5,797 nt of DNA, taken from contig JAAUTJ010000352.1 in the NCBI GenBank assembly GCA_012031475.1, forward strand, positions 1 to 5,797. The letters run 5' to 3'. Position 1 is the stretch's first letter. Every line of letters begins with the position of its first letter. Shown here piece after piece: positions 1 through 5,771 of this stretch. A program made the position numbers and the translations under genes. The stretch is from Leptolyngbyaceae cyanobacterium SM1_3_5 (GTDB lineage: Bacteria > Cyanobacteriota > Cyanobacteriia > Elainellales > Elainellaceae). Under the pieces are notes generated by a model. The model saw nothing but the letters and a program-made list of their open reading frames with translations, searched no databases and was not told the DNA's origin.

Positions 1-377
1 GTCGCAACGCACATGACCAATTCGCGGCTGACCGACCCGGAAGTGCTGGAATGGCGCTTTCCGTCTTGGTCGAAGAATTTGCGATTCGATCGAACAGCGG
101 CGGAACCGGAGCGCATCATGGCGGGGCGGGAGTGATTCGGCGCATTCAGTTTCGCGAGGCGATGACGGCGGCAATTCTGTCTGGACACCGCCGGATTCCG
201 CCGTTTGGATTGCAGGGCGGCGAACCCGGAGCGATCGGACGCAATGCAGTTCAGCGGCAGGACGGATCGATCGATCCCCTCCCCAGCAAAGCCGAAATCC
301 AGATGCATCCGGGCGACACATTCATCATTGAAACGCCCGGAGGAGGAGGATTTGGGCGATCGAACCCGGAAAAATAG
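1..377 (+). CDS. Hydantoinase B / 5-oxoprolinase family protein, C-terminal end (partial, one frameshift)
   Basis: Only about the last 125 residues are in the window; the gene starts upstream. This family (HyuB domain) cleaves hydantoins or 5-oxoproline with ATP and is cytosolic; in cyanobacteria it is often the C-terminal half of one long 5-oxoprolinase chain. Family marks seen: THMTNSRLTDPE-type segment followed by EWRFP, SGGTGAHHGGAGVIRRI, the LSGHRRIPPFGLQGG stretch, and the terminal GDTFIIETPGGGGFG. The first part (1-60) reads in frame 1 and the rest (63-377) in frame 3. One base is missing near 61-63: restoring it gives EWRFP-VLVEEFAIRS, as expected for the family. The gene ends at TAG 375-377 after a short basic tail. 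The next gene begins 23 nt on, so the two are probably cotranscribed. Family assignment is firm; the exact substrate (oxoproline or a hydantoin) cannot be read from this end. Confidence 0.88.
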   Translation, partial: RNAHDQFAADRPGSAGMALSVLVEEFAIRSNSGGTGAHHGGAGVIRRIQFREAMTAAILSGHRRIPPFGLQGGEPGAIGRNAVQRQDGSIDPLPSKAEIQMHPGDTFIIETPGGGGFGRSNPEK

Positions 378-400
378 AGATTATCGAAACCCGCCTCCTC

Positions 401-922
401 ATGACGCCACCCCCGCTGATTCTGACGCTCAAGCTCGATCGCATCACGTTCAATCGCCTCAACGATTTGCGCCAGCGTCACTTTCCGCCCGCACGGAACT
501 TTTTGCCCGCCCACATCACGCTGTTTCATGCGCTTCCGGGCGATCGCGCCGAGTCGATCGAGTCGCATCTAGAAACGGTTTGTGCCGAGACGGAATGGAT
601 GAAGCTGAAATTTCCGACTGTGCGATCGCTCGGCAGAGGCGTTGCGGCTGAAATTGATGCGCCAGATTTGTTGCGCCTCCGTCAGCGATTGGCGATCGAC
701 TGGCAAAGCTGGCTGACGCGCCAAGACCAGCAGAAATACAGGCCGCACGTGACGATTCAAAATAAGGTTTCACCGGAGGAGGCGAAACAGTTATATCAGG
801 AATTGGCGGCAAGCTGGGAGCCGATCGAGGCAATCGGGGAAGGTTTGCTGCTGTGGCGCTATTTGAGTGGACCTTGGGAGCTAGCGCGTGAATTTTCGTT
901 TGCCAAATCTGATTCTTTTTAA
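401..922 (+). CDS. 2H phosphoesterase superfamily protein (2'-5' RNA ligase-like)
   Basis: A 173-residue cytosolic protein carrying the two signature motifs of 2H phosphoesterases: HITL at residues 38-41 and HVTI at 116-119. Each supplies one catalytic histidine to a bilobal active site that acts on 2',3'-cyclic or 2'-5' phosphodiester bonds. The spacing of about 78 residues and the total length fit the small bacterial 2'-5' RNA ligase/cyclic phosphodiesterase group. The reading frame is intact, unlike several neighbours. The ATG at 401 is chosen because it lies just after the oxoprolinase stop and leads directly into the first beta strand (LILTLKLD). No good Shine-Dalgarno stands right before it; a purine-rich GGAGGAGGAGGA lies about 50 nt upstream inside the oxoprolinase gene. 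It is likely read from the oxoprolinase transcript. The physiological RNA or nucleotide substrate is unknown, and the superfamily also includes enzymes with other phosphodiester substrates. Confidence 0.87.
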   Translation: MTPPPLILTLKLDRITFNRLNDLRQRHFPPARNFLPAHITLFHALPGDRAESIESHLETVCAETEWMKLKFPTVRSLGRGVAAEIDAPDLLRLRQRLAIDWQSWLTRQDQQKYRPHVTIQNKVSPEEAKQLYQELAASWEPIEAIGEGLLLWRYLSGPWELAREFSFAKSDSF

Positions 923-1068
923 TCAATGTGAAGTAGCAGAAACGGTCGAATTCATATCACTTTTGTAAGAAAACTTTAAGCGAATCTGCCAAGAGATAGA
1001 GTGCGTTCAGTGGCCTTATGCTAGCAAGCTCATTCTTCAGGTCGATACGAGGCGATCGACTATCAAGC

Positions 1069-1074
1069 TATAAA
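1069..1074 (+). promoter_or_regulatory. Possible -10 element (TATAAA) for the small exported protein gene
   Basis: TATAAA lies 49 nt upstream of the ATG at 1123, in an AT-rich patch within an otherwise GC-richer gap. There is no convincing TTGACA-like -35 at 16-18 nt upstream. Placement would give a 5' leader of about 40 nt. This is a motif match only. Confidence 0.35.
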
Positions 1075-1106
1075 AAGACATTCGTGATTTCTCCGATACA
1101 AAGCTT

Positions 1107-1112
1107 GGAGGT
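1107..1112 (+). promoter_or_regulatory. Strong Shine-Dalgarno GGAGGT
   Basis: GGAGGT ends 10 nt before the ATG at 1123 and matches the anti-Shine-Dalgarno of 16S rRNA closely. It fixes the start of the small exported protein and suggests high translation. No other gene start in this window has such a clear site. Confidence 0.75.
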
Positions 1113-1122
1113 AAACCCCTAA

Positions 1123-1479
1123 ATGTCTATGCGATCGACTCTATCTAAACTGCGTCCACTGCGCTTTTTGATGGCGGCTTTTGTTGCCACCATTGTATTT
1201 TTCACCTACGCATTTCCGGCCTTGGCAATCAGCGCTCCCAAGAGCGATCCCCGCGAAGGCGAAGCCCCCATCAACGATATTTACGAGCTTTCTGAAGATG
1301 CGCTCAAAGGTGGTCCTCCCGGATTGGAAGCCACCAGCAAGCCCGCAAATCAAGGCTTGAATGAAGTTCAGGCAGACGCGGATGCGGAAAAAATGGTGAC
1401 AACTGAAGACTCGAAAGAAGCCGTGACCGCGCAAGATCAAGTCGAAAAGGTGCTTGAACGCATTACGGGTAAAGACTAG
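1123..1479 (+). CDS. Small exported protein resembling cyanobacterial low-temperature-induced family
   Basis: A 118-residue protein with a classic Sec signal peptide: basic N-region (residues 4-14 with R, K, R, R), hydrophobic core at about 15-31, and a PALA site giving probable cleavage after Ala35. The mature part of about 83 residues is acidic and hydrophilic, with SAPKSDPREGE, NDIYELSEDALKGGPPGLE, NQGLNEVQADADAEKM and a C-terminal VEKVLERITGKD helix. It has no cysteines and no enzyme motif. From memory this pattern (signal peptide, a YExSEDAL-like segment, NEVQ, a Glu/Lys-rich amphipathic tail) resembles small cyanobacterial proteins annotated as low-temperature-induced; I cannot confirm that by alignment. 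It would act in the periplasm or thylakoid lumen, perhaps as a stress-related or membrane-associating helical protein. A strong ribosome site precedes it and a terminator follows, so it is probably a single-gene, well-expressed unit. An in-frame Met3 is an alternative start, less favoured by spacing. Confidence 0.8.
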   Translation: MSMRSTLSKLRPLRFLMAAFVATIVFFTYAFPALAISAPKSDPREGEAPINDIYELSEDALKGGPPGLEATSKPANQGLNEVQADADAEKMVTTEDSKEAVTAQDQVEKVLERITGKD

Positions 1480-1526
1480 GCGCGATCGGTTTCTCAACCA
1501 TCACAACCTCAAATAACACAGTAAGG

Positions 1527-1562
1527 TCAGGGATTGCTCAGCATTGGCATCCCTGATTTTTT
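1527..1562 (+). terminator. Rho-independent terminator after the small exported protein gene
   Basis: TCAGGGAT (1527-1534) pairs perfectly with ATCCCTGA (1549-1556) across a 14-nt loop and is followed at once by six T residues (1557-1562). It begins 48 nt after the stop codon at 1477-1479. Together with the promoter region upstream, it marks 1123-1479 as a monocistronic unit. Confidence 0.82.
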
Positions 1563-1570
1563 ATGCGGCA

Positions 1571-1771
1571 TTAATATGAGCGGTAGTAGTTGTTGACTAT
1601 GTAGTAACCGTTGATTAGAAAAATACTCACCCCCAATAAAAAATATAAAACAACTGCGCCAAATAGCAGTTTGCCGATTCGCCTGCGGGACGCGATCGCA
1701 CCCAAATAGAAAAAATAGCAGCTAAACCCAACCCTAACACCAATCAACCAGTAAGCTAAATTTTCGTTGAA
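1571..1771 (-). CDS. Possible small membrane protein (unrecognised, start uncertain, perhaps frameshifted)
   Basis: The - strand is open for 66 codons from 1771 down to a TAA at 1573-1571. The translation is protein-like: LAYWLIGVRVGFSCYFFYLG, a basic ASRRRIGK turn, then LLFGAVVLYFLLGVSIFLI and a Tyr/Asn-rich tail ending YYRSY. This predicts two transmembrane segments joined by a positively charged loop. There is no ATG in this frame; a TTG at 1747-1745 would give 58 residues but lacks a Shine-Dalgarno. An ATG at 1832-1830 opens another frame (MPNFIYLLGFPDGF...) that meets this one near the AAAATTT run at 1759-1766, so removing one base there would give a protein of about 80 residues. Given the other single-base breaks in this window, that is plausible. 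I do not recognise the family; a decayed remnant is the alternative. Confidence 0.38.
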   Translation of the reverse strand, partial: FNENLAYWLIGVRVGFSCYFFYLGAIASRRRIGKLLFGAVVLYFLLGVSIFLINGYYIVNNYYRSY

Positions 1772-1894
1772 TCAATTGCAGTTCAGAAATGAATCCATCT
1801 GGAAAACCCAGCAGGTAAATGAAATTCGGCATAGGCAAAAAAGGCGATTCGCCAAACTTATACTTCCGCTAAGATAAGCCATAGTTTGCTTTCC

Positions 1895-1907
1895 ATTCAT
1901 GATGAAT
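1895..1907. repeat. 13-nt inverted repeat ATTCAT-G-ATGAAT
   Basis: The two 6-nt arms are exact reverse complements around one central base, in AT-rich non-coding DNA between the possible - strand ORF and the gene at 2070. The size fits a dimeric regulator site, but no promoter is firmly placed beside it and such short dyads arise by chance. Confidence 0.25.
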
Positions 1908-1954
1908 TCGATCGACTAATTGAAACTTAAAAAATTGCTTCGCTGCAACCCAAA

Positions 1955-1984
1955 TTGACAATCAAAATCCTTTCAAGCTACCTG
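1955..1984 (+). promoter_or_regulatory. Possible promoter (TTGACA -35) for the toroid-like/flippase-like pair
   Basis: A perfect TTGACA at 1955-1960 is followed after 18 nt by TACCTG (1979-1984), a poor -10 match. If used, transcription would start near 1990 and give a leader of about 80 nt that contains the dyads at 1999-2010 and 2024-2055. The -35 is good, the -10 weak. Confidence 0.3.
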
Positions 1985-1998
1985 TCCAAATCAGCAAA

Positions 1999-2010
1999 GG
2001 CAAGCTTGCC
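1999..2010. repeat. Perfect 12-nt palindrome GGCAAGCTTGCC
   Basis: An exact 12-nt palindrome lies about 60 nt before the ATG at 2070. As RNA it could not form a stable tight hairpin because there is no loop, so a DNA-binding site is the likelier reading. No regulator can be named. Confidence 0.35.
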
Positions 2011-2023
2011 AGTTTACTTACTG

Positions 2024-2055
2024 ACAGGCAACGGGTTAGCCTGTTTGGGCAACCC
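2024..2055 (+). promoter_or_regulatory. Leader with overlapping alternative stems before the toroid-like gene
   Basis: ACAGGC (2024-2029) can pair with GCCTGT (2039-2044). GGGTT (2033-2037), in the loop of that hairpin, can instead pair with AACCC (2051-2055). The two stems overlap and exclude each other, ending 14 nt before the start codon. No T-run follows, so any control would be on translation. The stems are short and no known riboswitch is recognised. Confidence 0.25.
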
Positions 2056-2069
2056 CTGAACTGCGATCG

Positions 2070-3633
2070 ATGCCTGACTCCCCACTCCGCCGCTATGCCA
2101 ATGCCCAACTGAGGCGCGTTCTGACGCAGATGGATCGCGACCCAAATTCGCCTACGTTTGGCTGTTTCGATCGCAACTATTGGCACTACAAAATCCGCGA
2201 TTTTCCCTCATCGATTTTGCAGCAGGGCGTGTCTGCACTTGATGCGATTCGGCGCGGCGATCTGCTGGCGGATGTTCAACCCGAAACGATCGAATCGTGG
2301 TGCATTGCCGCTGTGAATGCGCTAGCGCGACAGGTCGATCGATCCGGTGGCGTCGATGAATATTATCCGCTTGAGCGCAGCTATCCCGCCGCCGCCTTTG
2401 GCCTGTATGCCGCTGGTCGCGTGTTGACGCAGTGGCCTTCGCATTTGCAGGAGGTGATCGATTGGCAACCGCTGAAGCGACTGGCCGAACATCTGGCCGA
2501 TCGCGTCGAGTCAAAAGCGATGAATCAGCAGGCGGCGGGCTTGGCGGGCTTGGCACTGGCGGCAAAACTGTCGCTGATTTCGCCGGAACGAGTGAAGCCT
2601 CATGCCGATCGCCTCTTCGCCGCCCAGCACCCGGAAGGCTGGTTTGATGAATACGGCGGCCCCGACTTTGGCTATCTGGCCGTGACGCTCGACGCTTTGA
2701 CCGACTATTACGACGTGACGCAGGACGATCGCGCCCTCGAAGCGATCGATCGCGCCGTCAATTTCCTCTCGCGCTTGGTCGGCGCAGATGGCAAATTGCC
2801 CTCGACGCTCAACTGTCGCAACACCGATTACGTCGTCCCTTACGGCTTGGTGCGGGCGGCCAGTCGCAATCCGATCGCTTCCTGGCTGGTCGAAACGCTG
2901 TTCGCGAATCCGGATGAGCCGGATCATTTTCTGTGGGCAACGGACGATCGCTATCACTGCCACTACATCTACGCCAGCGTCGTTCGCAGTCTGCCCTACC
3001 TGGAAAAATGCTGCCGCCGCAAGCTCCTTCTGTGGAATCGGAAATCTGGCTGGAAGGCTGCGGCTACTGGATTGTTTGGAATCCTGCTAGAACTTGGACG
3101 GCTTACGTTGCGGCGAAAAAAGGCGGATTGGTGCGGATTCATCGGCAGGAAGGGGCGATCGTTGATCACGGCTGGCGGATTCACTCCGGCAAAGCTTCAT
3201 GGACGAGCAACTGGTGGTCAGACGAGTGGAGCCTTGAGCAATCCGCCAACAGCATCCGCATCTCCGGCGCGTGTCAAGCATCTAAATTTCACGTTCCCAC
3301 CCCGCTCAAGCATGGCGTATTGCGAATTTTGGCGAAACTGCTGGGCGATCGCTCATTCCCCTGTTGAAACAGCAAATGATTTTTCGGACAGGCAAAGCGC
3401 AAGGCGTCCAGTTCGATCGCACCGTCCAAATTTCCCCGAATGGCGTTGACGTGATCGATCGATTCGCCGCCGCGCCCGATGCGATCGCCACGCCCAGCCC
3501 CCGCCAAAATCTGCGTCACGTCGCCAGCGCGGACAGCTTCAGCCTGGAAGAATTGCAGCCCGGTTTGATTGAACCCGGAAGCTATCGGCTGAATCAGGCG
3601 ATCGAAGTGCGCTCAAGCTGGCAGGACTCATGA
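2070..3633 (+). CDS. Unassigned protein, possibly heparinase-like (alpha/alpha) toroid; two frameshifts
   Basis: Corrected for two missing bases this is a protein of about 521 residues. Frame 3 runs from ATG 2070 to the A5 run at 3004-3008; a sixth A gives LEK-MLPPQAPSVESEIW in frame 2. That frame runs to the C4 run at 3358-3361; a fifth C gives RSFP-LLKQQMIFR in frame 1, ending at TGA 3631-3633. The N-terminal 300 residues are helical, with CFDRNYWHYKIRDFPS (32-47), WFDEYGGPDFGYLAVTLDAL (191-210) and a TDDRYHCHYIYAS segment from residue 291. The last 200 residues look beta-rich and Trp-rich (DHGWRIHSG, WTSNWWSDEW). Helical toroid plus beta sandwich is the architecture of heparinase II/III-like proteins of polysaccharide loci, but I cannot place the catalytic residues, so lyase activity is not claimed. 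It has no signal peptide or membrane segment. It overlaps the flippase-like gene by 4 nt, implying a shared role. No Shine-Dalgarno is evident; the frame is closed at 2037-2039, so ATG 2070 is the only reasonable start. Confidence 0.72.
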
Positions 3634-4559
3634 AGCGCTTTCTCTCGCTGGTTGTCAGCTTGGCGATTTTGGCCGTCATTTACTGGCGAATTGACGTGCA
3701 GGGATTGGCGCGAGCGTTTGCCAATGGCGATCGCGCTTGCTGATCATCAGCCTCGGCATGGTAATTCCCCTCACCGGCATTAACGGCTTGGCGCTTGCAA
3801 ATCCTCAGTCCCGGCAGGCTCGGCTGGGGCGAGTCGAATCGCCTGATTCTCGCCGCCTGTACGCTCAATATGGTGTTGCCCTCCAAAATGGGCGACATTG
3901 CCAAAGCGTACTTCATGCGTGACCGAGGCCAGCTTGATGGCGCACTATCGCTTTCGCTGGTCGTTTTTGAGAAAGCCTGCGATCTACTTTCTCTGCTGTT
4001 TTGGTGCGCGATCGGTCTGCTGATCTATCCGCGTCGCGACTGGCTGTTTGCGCTGATGACGTTTGCCGTTGTTGGCGGACTGGCGATCGGTCTGGGGTCG
4101 ATCGCGTCTCGCCGCATTGCCCGCAGCGCCTTTCAGCTTGCCCACAAGATCATTGGCAAAAAGTTGGACAAGCTGCAAACCGCTTGGGAGGCGATGCACG
4201 ACTATTTTTGGGGCGATCGCCTCCGTTTGTGGCAGGTCGCCAGCCTTTCCGTCTTCATCTGGTTTCTGCATCTCTTACAGATTTGGTTTTTCATCCTCGC
4301 TTTGAATGCGTGGACGCCGTTTCTCGCCAATCTTGCCCTGGCTCCACTGGCGATCTTGGCGGGACTGCTGCCGCTGACGTTTGCCGGAGTCGGAACTCGC
4401 GATGCCGCCCTGATTTTGTTCTACCAGCCGTATTTCGATGCGGCGACGGGGGCGGCGTTGGGGCTGCTGTGTACGTCTCGCTATTTGCTTCCCGCGATCG
4501 CTGGCCTGCCGTTTCTAGGCAACTACCTCAGCGTGATCCGACGCGAGAAACGCGCCTGA
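3630..4559 (+). CDS. Flippase-like / lysylphosphatidylglycerol synthase TM-domain family membrane protein; two compensating frameshifts
   Basis: Corrected length is 309 residues, normal for stand-alone members of this family (PF03706, formerly UPF0104). The ATG at 3630 overlaps the previous stop as ATGA. Frame 3 gives MKRFLSLVVSLAILAVIYWRI, a first membrane segment, then meets TGA at 3741. One base is missing near 3729-3740; the protein continues in frame 2 as LLIISLGMVIPLTGIN. One extra G at 3785-3786 then returns it to frame 3 as INAWRLQILSPGR. Family marks follow: LNMVLPSKMGDIAKAYFM (about residues 79-96), several hydrophobic helices, and the PLTFAGVGTRDAAL motif with G253-V-G-T-R-D258. 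The C-terminus is cytosolic-like and basic (RREKR). The domain is the flippase half of MprF; stand-alone members often sit beside glycosyltransferase or envelope genes and are thought to move lipid-linked substrates. There is no synthase domain here, so lysyl transfer is not expected. The coupled upstream gene suggests a glycan-related substrate, which is inference. Confidence 0.85.
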
Positions 4560-4560
4560 T

Positions 4561-5737
4561 TCAAGCAACAATTGCCTTCTGGCTAACGCTTAAAACTTCC
4601 TGTCTTGCCCATGCGTCAGCAGCGAGGATGTCATCAAGGCTGGGGTTAGAGCGATTGTCGGACTGGTGGCGATCGCACACCTGCTCGATCAGGCGGGGAA
4701 TATCCAAAAATCCGATTTGCTCGTTGAGAAACAGTTCAACCACCTGTTCGTTTGCGGCATTGAGAACGGCGGGCATCGAGCCGCCTGCGCGTCCGGCAGC
4801 GTAGGCCAACTGCATACAGGGATATTTGGCGTGGTCGGGTTCGCGGAAGGTAAGATCGCCTGCCTTAACCAGATCGAGCGGCTTCCAGTCGGTGAAGATG
4901 CGATCGGGGTACGACAAGGCATACAGCAAAGGCAATCGCATATCCGGCCAGCCAAGTTGAGCGAGAACTGAGGTGTCTTGAAGCTCGATCAGCGAGTGAA
5001 TGATGCTTTGCGGATGGATGACGATATCAATCTGGTCGTAGTCTGCACCGAATAAATAGTGCGCCTCGATCACCTCTAAGCCTTTGTTCATCAATGTGGC
5101 TGAGTCGATCGTAATTTTGCGCCCCATTGTCCAGTTGGGATGCTTGAGCGCATCAGCCACCGTGACCGAGGCTAGCTGCTCGACGGGTCGATCGCGAAAC
5201 GCCCCGCCCGAAGCCGTCAGCAAAATTCGCCGCAGTCCGCCCTCCGGTACGCCCTGGAGACATTGAAAAATCGCAGAATGCTCGGAATCGGCAGGCAATA
5301 GTTTAACGTTGTGCTTTTGAACGTAGGGGCAGGACAACGGGGCCACCTGCGATTAAGGTTTCTTTGTTGGCGAGGGCGATATCTTTTCCGGCTTCGATCG
5401 CCGCGATCGTCGGCAGAAGTCCCGCACAGCCAACGATCCCCGTTACAACCGCTTCCGAATCTCCGTATCGGGCGACTTCCACTACGCCTTCCGATCCGGC
5501 CAGCAAAATTGGTGGATTGTCGAGGTCAGCGATCGCCTCTTTCAACTGTGGCAAGGCATCCGGTTCACAAATCGCGGCAATCTGCGGGCGAAACTGCCGG
5601 ATTTGGGCAGCGAGCATTTCGACGTTGCGGCCTGCGGCTAAGCCGACGATGCGGAATCGATCGGGATTTTGGGCAACAATGTCGAGCGTTTGCGTTCCGA
5701 TCGAACCCGTCGAACCCAGCAGAGAAATCGCTTTCAC
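4561..5737 (-). CDS. dxr: 1-deoxy-D-xylulose 5-phosphate reductoisomerase (one frameshift)
   Basis: Converts 1-deoxy-D-xylulose 5-phosphate to 2-C-methyl-D-erythritol 4-phosphate with NADPH and a divalent metal, the first committed step of the MEP isoprenoid pathway; cytosolic homodimer in known cases. Marks seen, in corrected numbering: the dinucleotide motif GSTGSIG at 8-14; ALANKETLIAGG at 121-132; metal ligands D150 and E152 in LPADSEHSAIFQ, with E221 in MNKGLEVIEAH; TASGGAF at 174-180; HPNWTMG at 199-205; and MPAVLNAANE near 321. Corrected length is 391 residues, as usual for the family. The frame breaks once: GGGG at 5326-5329 (CCCC in the gene) should be GGG, which joins GGPVVLP to YVQKHNVK. 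The start is GTG at 5737-5735. The gene converges on the flippase-like gene with one base between the stops and no terminator between them. A real break would be lethal in a cyanobacterium using only the MEP route, so a sequence error is likely. Confidence 0.95.
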
Positions 5738-5765
5738 AATTTGTTTAGAATTAGTGGCACTTCAG

Positions 5766-5771
5766 ATCATA
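5766..5771 (-). promoter_or_regulatory. Possible -10 element (TATGAT) upstream of dxr
   Basis: On the - strand TATGAT lies 28 nt before the GTG start of dxr. A -35 hexamer at the usual distance would be CCAGCA, far from consensus, and the window ends just beyond. Motif match only. Confidence 0.3.

Larger units (their letters stand above)
1480..2069. other. Long gap between + strand genes
   Basis: About 590 nt without a + strand gene. It holds the terminator at 1527-1562, the possible - strand membrane ORF at 1571-1771 and several inverted repeats. Two of these have no other entry. GGCGA-T-TCGCC (1843-1853) on the - strand is followed by TTTTTT and could be a weak terminator, though the stem is short. 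ATTCAT-G-ATGAAT (1895-1907) is a near-perfect operator-sized dyad. The stretch is more AT-rich than the flanking genes. I see no tRNA or other recognisable RNA gene in it. Confidence 0.6.
540..5536. repeat. Dispersed HIP1 octamers (GCGATCGC), ten copies
   Basis: Exact GCGATCGC starts at 540, 622, 1692, 3345, 3481, 3727, 4213, 4494, 4669 and 5529; the coordinates of this entry span all copies. About 0.1 copy would be expected by chance in this length at equal base frequencies. Copies lie in coding DNA on both strands and one in the gap at 1692. HIP1 is an abundant palindrome in many cyanobacterial genomes and is the main taxonomic clue here. Many more near-matches (CGATCG cores) are visible. 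Confidence 0.9.

Noticed and set aside
205..651. + strand open frame of 148 codons spanning the oxoprolinase and 2H genes
   Set aside because: It lies out of frame over two recognisable proteins and has low-complexity Arg/Ser/Pro composition.
1141..1497. - strand open frame of 118 codons opposite the small exported protein
   Set aside because: The + strand has a strong ribosome site, signal peptide and terminator; the - strand product is His/Phe/Arg-rich and lacks any start signal.
1843..1853. GGCGATTCGCC inverted repeat as a - strand terminator
   Set aside because: The six T residues follow on the - strand, but the stem is only 4-5 bp with a 1-3 nt loop, and no confident gene lies just upstream on that strand. 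It is mentioned only in the gap entry.
2591..2780. Clusters of GATCG-type words as a direct-repeat or CRISPR-like array
   Set aside because: They are scattered HIP1-related cores inside coding DNA, with irregular spacing and no conserved repeat-spacer structure.
3004..3786. Programmed ribosomal frameshifting as the cause of the frame breaks
   Set aside because: The breaks are of both signs, occur in unrelated genes, and lack a slippery heptamer with a downstream structure. Homopolymer or random sequence error explains them more simply.
4001..4804. Long + strand open frame of 267 codons across the flippase-like and dxr genes
   Set aside because: It overlaps two genes with clear family motifs in other frames, runs across the convergent junction, and its translation is Arg/Ser/Ala-rich without domain features. 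It is a shadow frame.
5311..5748. + strand open frame of 145 codons opposite dxr
   Set aside because: It is antisense to the conserved N-terminal domain of dxr, and its Arg/Pro/Leu-rich translation is typical of an antisense shadow in GC-rich coding DNA.
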